A stretch of DNA of 34,996 nucleotides from Bacteroides sp. (GTDB taxonomy: Bacteria > Bacteroidota > Bacteroidia > Bacteroidales > GCA-2748055). The position numbers were made by a program, and so were the translations under genes. Under the pieces are notes generated by a model, which was not told the DNA's origin, did no database searches, and was given only the letters and a program-made list of their open reading frames with translations. The DNA is taken from contig DSEO01000101.1 of the NCBI GenBank assembly GCA_011056635.1, positions 1 to 34,996 on the forward strand, written 5' to 3'. The stretch's first letter is position 1, and each line of letters begins with the position of its first letter. Positions 7,050 to 14,728 of this stretch are shown here, piece by piece.

Positions 7050-8639
7050 TCAGAATTTTTCATCATATTTTGTCCATAACAGGTCACCCAGCTCCCATGC
7101 CTTCCGGACCACTTTATCTCCCCAGTGGAAGGTGTAATCCGTAAGGGACCGGACGGATTCCGATTTTTTCCCTTCCCGGTAAAGCTTCAGTACCTCTTCT
7201 TCAAAGGGTACCTGTGCCGAAAGTAATTCTTCCTGCCACGCATCCCACACCCCGTTCACATCATGGCGCATATCACCCCACCGCTGGGCGGTCAGGGTTC
7301 CCAGGCGGTTAAAGGCCCACCAGGCGGACTCCCGGGTATACCCGCCGGGACGCCCCGGGGTTTTGTAGGCAACCGGAAGGTCGGTGACCGAACAGTAAAT
7401 GGGGATATAAATGGATGAGGCGACATTGTCCAGGGCAAGCCAGACCACTCCGCCGATCTCATCCGGCAGCCAGTCCCTGCACTGGATGATGGTGGCGTAC
7501 ATGGTATACCAGCGGGCGATGGTCCGCTCCCCCATCCAGTCCCAGCCTCCGTTGATATGAAACAGTTTGTTCATGTCATAGGGCATGTGCGGGTTGGCCA
7601 AGGGAGAAATTACCGTCATGCCCTCCTCGTTGGTCACTGTCAGGTTCTTTGTCATATCAAACGGGGTTCCTTCATAGTAATCGGAAAATACCGTGATCAG
7701 GTCTTCCAGGGTCACTTTTTCATCAGGCTGAACGGAAAAGGGGTAGTTTTCGGCATTGGGATCAAGCTCCAGGGAGGGGGCCAGCAGGTCGAACACCCGC
7801 CACTCCCTGCGTCGGGCGGCCATGGATGTGCGGCTTTCAGGCGCATAGGCATAACAGAATTCGAAGGGTTCTCCCTCCTGCCACCAGCCCGCTTCCGCAG
7901 CCAGGCTGAATACATTTTTACTGGCCATGTAATGGTCGGGATCATCCAGGTGGATCTCCCTGATCCGGCTTGCATTGGCATTCACCGATATGTGGTTGTC
8001 CGGCACGCGCTGTGCGGCCCAGACAGATCCCACCTTCCCTTTGCCGGGACCCGCAATTTCAAGATGCCAAACCTCTTTTTTATCGGCAATGGTCAGGCAT
8101 TCACCGTAATCATTCCAACCGTACCTGGCGGTCAGTTCTCCTGCAAGCTCAATGGCCTCCCTGGCAGTTTTGCACCGTTCGACCATCAGCTGGCAAAGCC
8201 GCTGGCAATCGATCAGTCCCGCGTCCGACTGCAGTTCATCCCTGCCCCCGAATGTGGATTCACCCACACCCAGCTGGTACTGGTTCATGCAGGGATAGGC
8301 CGTATTGAGGAACTGGTAGGTTTCCTTTGCCTGGGGGATCTCCCCGATGGGAATATGCCTGTAGGCAGGCATTTTCAGCGAATCTTCGGTCACCCGTCTG
8401 TACATGGTGGCGGTGGCATTGCGGGGATGCCTTGCGGCCGGAGTGATGTCCATCCAGGAGCGGGTACGGTGACTGTCGTCCGTGTGGGAGGTAATGACCG
8501 AACCATCAGCCGTGGCCCCCCTTCCTGCGGTGATGCTGGTACATCCGTCGGGGTAGTTCGCTTCCCAGTCGGGATGCTGCGCTGTCAGAGAAAGCGTAAA
8601 GAGGCCGTATACCCCCAGAACCAGAAGAAGATTTCTCAT
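7050..8639 (-). CDS. C69-family dipeptidase (PepD-like), exported
   Basis: A 529-residue peptidase with an N-terminal signal peptide (LLLVLGVYGLFTLSLTAQ). Family C69 enzymes are N-terminal nucleophile hydrolases; the conserved CTSITAGRGATADGSVITSHTDD begins at Cys33, which should become the catalytic nucleophile after processing. The 12 residues between the signal peptide and Cys33 may be removed during maturation. Later family-like segments include YGWNDYGECLTIADKKEVWHLEI and INGGWDWMGERTIARWYTMYAT. It probably cleaves dipeptides in the periplasm or at the cell surface. It is the first gene of a two-gene unit with the threonine aldolase. No strong TAnnTTTG promoter is seen just upstream. Confidence 0.88.
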   Translation of the reverse strand: MRNLLLVLGVYGLFTLSLTAQHPDWEANYPDGCTSITAGRGATADGSVITSHTDDSHRTRSWMDITPAARHPRNATATMYRRVTEDSLKMPAYRHIPIGEIPQAKETYQFLNTAYPCMNQYQLGVGESTFGGRDELQSDAGLIDCQRLCQLMVERCKTAREAIELAGELTARYGWNDYGECLTIADKKEVWHLEIAGPGKGKVGSVWAAQRVPDNHISVNANASRIREIHLDDPDHYMASKNVFSLAAEAGWWQEGEPFEFCYAYAPESRTSMAARRREWRVFDLLAPSLELDPNAENYPFSVQPDEKVTLEDLITVFSDYYEGTPFDMTKNLTVTNEEGMTVISPLANPHMPYDMNKLFHINGGWDWMGERTIARWYTMYATIIQCRDWLPDEIGGVVWLALDNVASSIYIPIYCSVTDLPVAYKTPGRPGGYTRESAWWAFNRLGTLTAQRWGDMRHDVNGVWDAWQEELLSAQVPFEEEVLKLYREGKKSESVRSLTDYTFHWGDKVVRKAWELGDLLWTKYDEKF

Positions 8640-8713
8640 GCTGTCCGAATTTTAAATACCCAACGAATATAGTCATTTTACGTATCCCGTAAAACGCCAG
8701 GCCACCCCTGAAC

Positions 8714-8771
8714 CGGTTTGCCGTACCTGAAACCTGGCATCCGGAACTGAAGCCTAGTATTCGGAACTGAA
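8714..8771. repeat. Decayed 20-bp tandem repeat at the prfC 3' end
   Basis: CGGAACTGAA occurs at 8742-8751 and 8762-8771, and the surrounding 18 bp (8734-8751 and 8754-8771) agree at 15 of 18 positions. A weaker third copy (about 11 of 18) lies at 8714-8731. The repeat covers the prfC stop codon (8754-8756) and the downstream gap. Confidence 0.5.
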
Positions 8772-10331
8772 ATGAAAAATGATGCCCGGAAATTTTTCCT
8801 GTGCCATCTGGAGGGCATAGGGCGATTCGGACATGTACACTTCCCTGTCCTCCCTGTCAAGGGCCAGTTGCTGGTTTTTGTGCAGACGGAATTTCTCGAG
8901 CTGTTTCATGTCCCGCGCATCGATCCAGCAGGCCTTGTACATGGGAATGGGCTCATAACTACATCTGGCGCCATATTCATGCTGCAGACGGTACTGGATC
9001 ACATCCAGCTGAAGGGCCCCTACGGTACCGATGATCTTCCTCCCGTTTAATTTGCTGACAAACAACTGGGCCACACCTTCATCCGTCAATTGCTCCAGTC
9101 CCCTGGCCAGCTGCTTGAATTTCATGGGTTCGGCATTCACCACATACCTGAAAAGTTCGGGAGAGAAGCTGGGAATGCCTTTGAATTTAAGCTTCTCCCC
9201 TTCCGTAACCGCGTCCCCGATCTTGAAATTCCCGGTATCGTGCACTCCCACAATATCCCCCGGGAAGGCTTCATCGATGACTGATTTTTTTTCTGCCATG
9301 AAGGAAGTGGGACTGGAGAACTTCATCTGTTTACCCGTCCGGACGTGGATGTACGCCCTGTTCCTTTCAAACCGCCCGGAAGCGACCTTGATAAACGCGA
9401 TGCGGTCCCGGTGGTTGGGATCCATGTTTGCATGAATCTTGAATACAAAACCGGCAAAACTGGCCTCGAACGGATCAACGACCCGGTTTTCGGCATGCAC
9501 GGGTCTCGGATGCGGAGCCAGGAGCAGGAAACTTTCCAGCAGCTCTTTAACCCCGAAATTGTTCAGGGCGCTACCGAAAAAGACCGGGGCCACCGCCCCT
9601 TTCAAATAATCATCCGGATCCAGGCCGGGGTAGACTCCGTCCAGCAGTGCCGTTTCCTCCCTGAAACGCTTCTCGTAGGGAGCGATGTGCCTCAGGAAAC
9701 CGGCATCCTCCATATCACTGAATTCCCGTACCTCTCCGATGGTCTGTTTGCTGATCCTGTCGAATGACCTGAAGGTGCGGTCTCCCCGGTCGAACACACC
9801 CCTGAAATCGGCTCCCTCCCCCACCGGCCAGGTCACCGGATGCATCGCGATCCCGAGCTCTTTCTCCAGTTCATCCAGCAGCTCAAAAGAATCCCGGGCC
9901 GGCCGGTCCATTTTATTGATGAAAACCATCACCGGGGTCTTTCTCATCCTGCAGACATCCATCAGCTTCCGTGTCTGCGTTTCAACACCTTTGGCGGCAT
10001 CCAGGACGATGATCACGCTGTCTACTGCCGTCAGCGTACGGTAAGTGTCCTCGGCAAAATCCTGGTGACCCGGTGTGTCCAGGATATTTACCTTTTTCCC
10101 CCCGTATTCGAATCCCATGACAGAAGTGGCCACCGATATGCCCCGCTGCTTCTCGATCTCCATAAAATCAGAGGTGGCCGTTTTCCTGATCTTGTTGGAT
10201 TTGACTGCCCCGGCCACATTGATGGCTCCTCCGAAAAGCAATAATTTTTCGGTCAGTGTGGTCTTCCCTGCATCGGGATGACTCACAATGGCGAATGTAC
10301 GGCGGCGCTGTATCTCTTCAGCCAGTTTCAT
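8754..10331 (-). CDS. prfC: Peptide chain release factor 3 (RF3), GTPase
   Basis: RF3 is a translational GTPase that removes RF1/RF2 from the ribosome after peptide release. From ATG 10331 the product is 525 residues, close to the E. coli length (529). G-motifs are SHPDAGKTTLTEKLL (17-31), the switch region MEIEKQRGISV, DTPGHQDF (85-92) and NKMDRPA (139-145). The frame is open for 25 more codons upstream, but that stretch (MFLSFRCVSLPLPF...) overlaps the promoter and is not RF3-like, whereas MKLAEEIQRRRTFAIVSHPD is the normal N-terminus. A well-formed TTTG-N19-TATCTTTG promoter lies 46-76 bp upstream of the start. Confidence 0.96.
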   Translation of the reverse strand: MKLAEEIQRRRTFAIVSHPDAGKTTLTEKLLLFGGAINVAGAVKSNKIRKTATSDFMEIEKQRGISVATSVMGFEYGGKKVNILDTPGHQDFAEDTYRTLTAVDSVIIVLDAAKGVETQTRKLMDVCRMRKTPVMVFINKMDRPARDSFELLDELEKELGIAMHPVTWPVGEGADFRGVFDRGDRTFRSFDRISKQTIGEVREFSDMEDAGFLRHIAPYEKRFREETALLDGVYPGLDPDDYLKGAVAPVFFGSALNNFGVKELLESFLLLAPHPRPVHAENRVVDPFEASFAGFVFKIHANMDPNHRDRIAFIKVASGRFERNRAYIHVRTGKQMKFSSPTSFMAEKKSVIDEAFPGDIVGVHDTGNFKIGDAVTEGEKLKFKGIPSFSPELFRYVVNAEPMKFKQLARGLEQLTDEGVAQLFVSKLNGRKIIGTVGALQLDVIQYRLQHEYGARCSYEPIPMYKACWIDARDMKQLEKFRLHKNQQLALDREDREVYMSESPYALQMAQEKFPGIIFHFSSEY

Positions 10332-10376
10332 GTTACCTGCAAAGCTGGATTTGTTTCCCCGGGAAAATGGAAGCGG

Positions 10377-10407
10377 CAAAGATACACACCGAAAGCTTAG
10401 GAACAAA
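10377..10407 (-). promoter_or_regulatory. prfC promoter, TTTG-N19-TATCTTTG
   Basis: On the minus strand TTTG (10407-10404) and TATCTTTG (10384-10377) are separated by exactly 19 bp. This matches the Bacteroidota -33/-7 consensus (TTTG, TAnnTTTG) and is the best-formed promoter in the window. It lies upstream of ATG 10331 and inside the longer ORF, supporting the shorter RF3 start. Confidence 0.7.
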
Positions 10408-10419
10408 AGGATAAAGCGT

Positions 10420-10427
10420 TATTTTTG
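10420..10427 (+). promoter_or_regulatory. -7 promoter element for the free-methionine-sulfoxide reductase gene
   Basis: TATTTTTG fits TAnnTTTG and lies 11 bp before ATG 10439. No clear TTTG is seen 19-21 bp upstream, so this is a single-element call. It is divergent from the prfC promoter. Confidence 0.45.
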
Positions 10428-10438
10428 GATCTGATTTC

Positions 10439-10915
10439 ATGCGGGGAAACATGGACGAAAGAAAAAAAGCGCGCAGGTACGAGCGGATCAGCACCCAGCT
10501 GAAGGAGCTGGTATCCAAAAGTGATGAACCCATCGCCCGGATGGCCACCATCTGTGCGGTGCTGCACCACAAAATGGATCACTATTTCTGGACTGGCTTT
10601 TATCTCCTGAAGGAGGACAAGCTGACGGTGGGCCCTTACCAGGGGCCGGTGGCCTGCCAGGTGCTGGAAAAAGGAAAAGGAGTCTGCTGGTCGGCAGTGA
10701 TGCAGGAGAAACCGGTACTCGTCCCGGATGTGCATGCATTTCCGGGTCACATTGCATGTGATCCCAGATCAAGGTCCGAACTCGTTCTGCCCGTATTCGA
10801 TCCCCGTTCCGGGATCCGGGCCGTGCTTGACGTGGATTCCGGTCAGCCTGCCGCATTCAGTCAGACAGATGTCCGTTTCCTGGAAATAATTGCGGGAATG
10901 GTATATGATCGCTGA
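10439..10915 (+). CDS. msrC: Free methionine-(R)-sulfoxide reductase (GAF-type fRMsr)
   Basis: A 158-residue single GAF domain protein. fRMsr reduces free L-methionine-(R)-sulfoxide to methionine with thioredoxin in the cytoplasm. The diagnostic stretches are present: FWTGFYLL, VGPYQGPVACQVLEKGKGVCWSAV, VPDVHAFPGHIACD, SRSELVLPVF and VLDVDSGQ. All three cysteines expected for the catalytic relay are there (Cys73, Cys83, Cys107), which separates it from signalling GAF domains. ATGs exist at 10439 and 10451; either gives a normal N-terminus. It is divergent from prfC and convergent with the response regulator gene. Confidence 0.92.
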   Translation: MRGNMDERKKARRYERISTQLKELVSKSDEPIARMATICAVLHHKMDHYFWTGFYLLKEDKLTVGPYQGPVACQVLEKGKGVCWSAVMQEKPVLVPDVHAFPGHIACDPRSRSELVLPVFDPRSGIRAVLDVDSGQPAAFSQTDVRFLEIIAGMVYDR

Positions 10916-10937
10916 ATCCCGCCCGGCGGCTCTTCCT

Positions 10938-11312
10938 TCAGGGGACCAGCGCGATGATCTTTTCCTTGATCTTCTCGATGGAATAGGGTTTTGTGATCAG
11001 TTCATCAAACCCCACATCGGAAAAATCCTCGAAAAAGATCTCCGGATTGTGTGCGGTAAGGGCGATGATGGGAATGGTGCTCAGGGGTGATTCCATCTCT
11101 TTCCTGATGTACTGTGTGGTTTCAATACCGTTCATAACCGGCATTTCGATATCCATGAATATCAGGTGGATCTGTTCATTTTTCAGGATCTCGATGGCCC
11201 TTTCTCCGTTCTCCGCAAGTACCGCCTCGTTCCCGGTCATCCGGATCAGCTCCGAGAGCAGAAACCGATTTGTATAAATATCATCAACCACCAGTATCCT
11301 GAGATTTTCCAT
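10938..11312 (-). CDS. Stand-alone response regulator receiver domain (CheY-like)
   Basis: From ATG 11312 the product has 124 residues and is a single receiver domain with no output domain. It has the acidic pair in ILVVDDIYTN, the phospho-acceptor Asp in LIFMDIEMPVMNG, the Thr in IIALTAHN and the Lys in LITKPYS. The frame is open for 14 more codons (to 11354), but a -7 motif TATATTTG (11340-11333, minus strand) lies inside that extension, so ATG 11312 is the better start. Such proteins pass on or absorb phosphate from a histidine kinase; none is nearby. The divergent neighbour is a membrane PAS/GAF sensor that also lacks a kinase. Confidence 0.88.
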   Translation of the reverse strand: MENLRILVVDDIYTNRFLLSELIRMTGNEAVLAENGERAIEILKNEQIHLIFMDIEMPVMNGIETTQYIRKEMESPLSTIPIIALTAHNPEIFFEDFSDVGFDELITKPYSIEKIKEKIIALVP

Positions 11313-11332
11313 ACACAGCTCACTATCCGGGG

Positions 11333-11340
11333 CAAATATA
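11333..11340 (-). promoter_or_regulatory. -7 promoter element for the response regulator gene
   Basis: TATATTTG on the minus strand fits TAnnTTTG and is 20 bp upstream of ATG 11312. It decides the start choice, because the upstream ATG (11354) would precede the promoter. Confidence 0.5.
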
Positions 11341-11492
11341 ATTGATAGTTGCATAAGGTTGTATTTTATTTATCAAGAATGCGGAAAGTGCTACCAAGGG
11401 GTATGCGGACCTGTAATCCCCGGGATTGTTAATAATCTGAATCGGCGGGAACGGGGCAGAAGAAAATTATCACTAAATTTAATGCTCACAGC

Positions 11493-13757
11493 ATGGATCA
11501 GATGGAATATCTGAACAGGAAAGAGATGACCATTCGTTACGGTACAATCGGATTTGTACTGGGTGTGCTGCTGACAGTGATGATCCATCTCATGCTGATC
11601 CGCGCCGTTGGATCTGATTTTACATTCCGGGAACTGGGCATACTGCATCAGAAGCTCTGGTTCCTTTATCTGGTGGACCTGCTTCCGCTGCCCGGGATAC
11701 TCCTCGGATCCATGGCAGGCACCAGACGTTATCAACAGATGAATGACCTGGCCTTGCGGGTCGAACAGGAATCCGAAAAGAAGGAAGAGATCAAGCGGTT
11801 TACCCGGTCGCTCATTGCGGGTGACCTCAGTGCCTCCATCGATTTCAGCGATGAAGACCGGTCGCTCGCCGAAATACTGAACAGGCTGAAGGACACCCTG
11901 GAGCGGAACCGTGAAATGGAACAGCAGCGGCGGCTCGAGGAGCGTCATCGCAACTGGGTATCGGAGGGACTGGCCACATTCGGGGATATCCTGCGCACCC
12001 ATGCAGGGTCTCCCGAAACCATGGCCTACGAAGTGATATCCTCGATGGTGAAATACCTGGATGCAAACCAGGGAGCCATTTTTATGACCGAGGAAGATGG
12101 CGGGGAAAAGTTTCTCCGGATGATCGCATGCCATGCATACGGCAGAAAAAAATTCCCTGATAAACGCATTCCATGGGGAGACGGCCTGATCGGAGCCGCG
12201 GCCCTGGAAAAGAAGGGATACGTGACCGATAAGATCCCCGATGGTTATCTGACGATCACCTCCGGGCTGGGCAAAGCCAATCCGGATTTCCTGGTGATCG
12301 AACCGCTGGTATGGAACGATAAGGTCTTCGGGATCATGGAAATTGCAGCCTTCAAACGGATGGAGGACTTTAAGCTCCAGTTCATCCACAGGGTAGCTGA
12401 AAACATCGCCACCACCATCAGCACGATGGAAAGCAACCTGCGTACGGAGCAATTACTCAGGGAGACCCGAGAGCAGGCGGATCAGCTTGCCCTGCAGGAG
12501 GAAAAGGTCCGGCAACACATGGAAACCCTGGAGCAAACCCAGATAGAAGCTGCACAGCAGGCCGAAAAATTCATCAGTTTCACCAATACCGTGAACCATA
12601 CCCTGATGCGTGCCGATTATGATACGGAGGGCCGGTTGATCTATGCAAACACCCGGTTTTTGAAGAAGATGGGTTATTCGGGAAACCGGGAAGTGGAAGG
12701 GAAGCATATCACCATGTTTATCAACGAGAAGGACCGGGCCTGGTTCAACACGCTCTGGGAGCGGCTTTCAGAAGGCGGCCGGCATTTCGAGGGATATATG
12801 AAACATGAAACCAGGCTTGGCCAGGATCTCTGGACCATCGCCACTTACACCTGCATGCGCCGGGATGACGGTACCGTGGAAAAGATACTCTTCCTTGCCC
12901 TGGACTCCACGGAGCAGAAAAAACAGAGCCTGGATTATGAGGGACAGATGGAGGCCATTGACCGGCTCAACGCCCGGGCAGTGTTCACCCCGGACGGGAA
13001 ACTTCAGCTGAGCAACGCCCTGTTCGGCAAAATCCTCAAATACCCTGAAAAAGAGCTGGCACAGATGAAAGTCTTTGATTTTCTCAGCACCACCGACCAG
13101 GAAAGGTTCAGTGAAATATGGGAGAAGGTTGTCAGGGGCGAACCCTTCCAGGGTCAGATGAAAATGCTTTCCAGGTATGAGGAAGAGCTCTGGTTCCGGG
13201 CTACATTCCTGTCGGTGGACGATATGTACGGGGAAGTGGAAAAGGTGATTTTCCTGGCCACGGAGATCACCAGGGAAAAAGAAATGGATATGGCATCCAG
13301 GAAACAGCATGAACAGCTGGTCGCCAAAGAGGAAGAATTAAGGCTGGCGGGCCTCGATCTGAGAAGAAAGCTTGAAGAGACCGGGGAGCTGCGCATACAG
13401 GAAAAAGCGAAATTCGAAAAAGAGATCAGACAGTATCAGCACGTGCTGGGAGAACTTCCCTTTCCCCTGGTCACCATCAACAACATGGGATTTGTGCTGT
13501 TCTTCAACCGGGAGGCGGAAAAAACCTGGGGCTTCAAACAGGAGCGTGTGCTCGGAAACAGGGCCGGCATTTTGTTTCATCCGGATAATGCGTCCGATGT
13601 GGTGACCGGCTTTGCCGATCCGGCCCGGAGCAAGTCGCCCGGCATTTACACGGACCAGGAGATCATCCTGCCCGACGGGAAGGCGCAAAAACGTGACATG
13701 ATGCTGATCCGCACCGACCTGAAGGAAGAAAGGCATTTCACGCTGATTCTGCTCTGA
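11493..13757 (+). CDS. Membrane-bound HAMP-GAF-triple-PAS sensor protein without kinase domain
   Basis: A 754-residue protein. Two membrane segments lie near 17-38 and 55-74, followed by a HAMP-like stretch (RSLIAGDLSASIDFSDEDRSLAEILNRLKDTL, about 105-136). A coiled coil leads to NWVSEGLATFGDILR, a segment I recall from Bacteroidota GAF proteins, then a GAF domain (about 175-312). A second coiled coil is followed by three PAS-like domains (about 360-480, 485-605 and 645-754); the second PAS domain is linked to the third by another coiled coil. The protein ends in the third PAS domain: there is no HisKA, HATPase, GGDEF or methyl-accepting output. A weak promoter-like TAAATTTA is at 11474-11481. 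It is divergent from the response regulator gene. The ligand is unknown. Confidence 0.85.
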   Translation: MDQMEYLNRKEMTIRYGTIGFVLGVLLTVMIHLMLIRAVGSDFTFRELGILHQKLWFLYLVDLLPLPGILLGSMAGTRRYQQMNDLALRVEQESEKKEEIKRFTRSLIAGDLSASIDFSDEDRSLAEILNRLKDTLERNREMEQQRRLEERHRNWVSEGLATFGDILRTHAGSPETMAYEVISSMVKYLDANQGAIFMTEEDGGEKFLRMIACHAYGRKKFPDKRIPWGDGLIGAAALEKKGYVTDKIPDGYLTITSGLGKANPDFLVIEPLVWNDKVFGIMEIAAFKRMEDFKLQFIHRVAENIATTISTMESNLRTEQLLRETREQADQLALQEEKVRQHMETLEQTQIEAAQQAEKFISFTNTVNHTLMRADYDTEGRLIYANTRFLKKMGYSGNREVEGKHITMFINEKDRAWFNTLWERLSEGGRHFEGYMKHETRLGQDLWTIATYTCMRRDDGTVEKILFLALDSTEQKKQSLDYEGQMEAIDRLNARAVFTPDGKLQLSNALFGKILKYPEKELAQMKVFDFLSTTDQERFSEIWEKVVRGEPFQGQMKMLSRYEEELWFRATFLSVDDMYGEVEKVIFLATEITREKEMDMASRKQHEQLVAKEEELRLAGLDLRRKLEETGELRIQEKAKFEKEIRQYQHVLGELPFPLVTINNMGFVLFFNREAEKTWGFKQERVLGNRAGILFHPDNASDVVTGFADPARSKSPGIYTDQEIILPDGKAQKRDMMLIRTDLKEERHFTLILL

Positions 13758-13778
13758 GATTATCCTGCCGGGGCTGTA

Positions 13779-14327
13779 TCATTTACCCGCCAGCCACGAT
13801 AGGATCTGCCGGTTATAGGGACCCTTGCGCGGAACCACATATCCCACCAGCTGCCCCTGCTCATCGATCATATATTTCTGGAAGTTCCACCTGACCCTGC
13901 TGTTCATCACCCCGTTCTCTGATTTGTCCGTCAGCCACCGGTACAAAGGGTGGATCTTTTCTCCTTTGACGGCAATCTTGGACATCATGGGGAAAGTCAC
14001 CCCGTAATTCCGCTGGCAGAAGGTGGCAATCTCTTCGTTGGAGCCCGGTTCCTGACCTGCAAAATCGTTGCTCGGGAACCCGATGATCACGAACCGGTCA
14101 CCCCCGTATTCCCTGTAGAGTTTCTCCAGGTCCCTGAACTGCGGCGTTAACCCGCATTCCGAAGCGGTATTCACCACCAGGACCTTTTTGCCTTTCAGCC
14201 GGGCAAGGTCGAATTCCTCGCCCTGGATATCCGTGACCACAAAATCATGAAAGCGCTGTTGTCCGGCAAGCACCACCGGCATTGCCGTGAGGAGCAGCGG
14301 AAAGACCCATTTTTTACAGTTACGCAT
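13779..14327 (-). CDS. Glutathione peroxidase family protein, exported
   Basis: A peroxidase of the GPx fold that reduces hydroperoxides, in bacteria usually with thioredoxin. From ATG 14327 it has 182 residues and a signal peptide (KKWVFPLLLTAMPVVLAG), so it should act outside the cytoplasm. The active-site tetrad is complete: Cys58 in NTASECGLTPQF, Gln92 in FAGQEPG, and Trp147 and Asn148 in VRWNFQKY. Cys104 in ATFCQRNYG is the only other cysteine in the mature protein and is a candidate partner. A longer frame starts at 14369 (14 more residues). A -7 motif at 14395-14402 is upstream of both starts, so the choice is not settled. Confidence 0.9.
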   Translation of the reverse strand: MRNCKKWVFPLLLTAMPVVLAGQQRFHDFVVTDIQGEEFDLARLKGKKVLVVNTASECGLTPQFRDLEKLYREYGGDRFVIIGFPSNDFAGQEPGSNEEIATFCQRNYGVTFPMMSKIAVKGEKIHPLYRWLTDKSENGVMNSRVRWNFQKYMIDEQGQLVGYVVPRKGPYNRQILSWLAGK

Positions 14328-14394
14328 TTTTTCTGTACTGATCCGTTTTACATTCGTTTGGGTAACCACCGGATGGTGGATCCAATGGAATAAA

Positions 14395-14402
14395 CAAAAG
14401 TA
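14395..14402 (-). promoter_or_regulatory. -7 promoter element for the glutathione peroxidase gene
   Basis: TACTTTTG on the minus strand fits TAnnTTTG. It is 25 bp upstream of the alternative ATG 14369 and 67 bp upstream of ATG 14327. Confidence 0.4.
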
Positions 14403-14455
14403 GGGTTTCCTTGTTCACGCCATGAAATATTATCTTTATGTCAACAATTCAGCGA

Positions 14456-14728
14456 ATGAAGCGGCATTTCCAGATCCGGGTTTTCGGTCGCGTTCAGGGA
14501 GTGGGTTTCCGGTATGCGGCAACGAAAAAGGCGCGCTCCCTGCACCTGAAAGGGTGGGTGGAGAACCTTCCTGACGGATCGGTGGGGACCGCGGTGGAGG
14601 GAGCGGAGAAAAATTGTTGGGAATACATCAATTGGTGCAGGAAAGGCCCCGGGTACAGCTGGGTTGAAAAGATCGAGTTCGACGAGAAGGACCCGGTCGG
14701 GTATGATGAATTCCGCGTGAAGTATTAG
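14456..14728 (+). CDS. acyP: Acylphosphatase
   Basis: A small cytoplasmic enzyme that hydrolyses acyl phosphates. From ATG 14456 it has 90 residues, the usual family length. The signature GRVQGVGFRY gives the catalytic Arg19, and KGWVENLPDGSV gives the catalytic Asn37. The frame is open from ATG 14438, but a -7-like motif TATCTTTA (14431-14438) overlaps that codon, so 14456 is favoured. The stop overlaps the stop of the convergent cstA gene by 4 bp. Confidence 0.93.
   Translation: MKRHFQIRVFGRVQGVGFRYAATKKARSLHLKGWVENLPDGSVGTAVEGAEKNCWEYINWCRKGPGYSWVEKIEFDEKDPVGYDEFRVKY

Noticed and set aside
7557-8672. 371-codon plus-strand frame opposite the C69 dipeptidase gene
   Set aside because: The minus-strand gene has clear family motifs and a signal peptide; the plus frame has none.
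11391-12452. 353-codon minus-strand frame opposite the sensor gene
   Set aside because: It has no recognisable domain and lies opposite a well-supported HAMP-GAF-PAS protein.
13741-13800. Frameshifted kinase domain after the sensor gene
   Set aside because: The next gene, glutathione peroxidase on the other strand, starts its 3' end 22 bp later, and no kinase motifs appear in other frames nearby.
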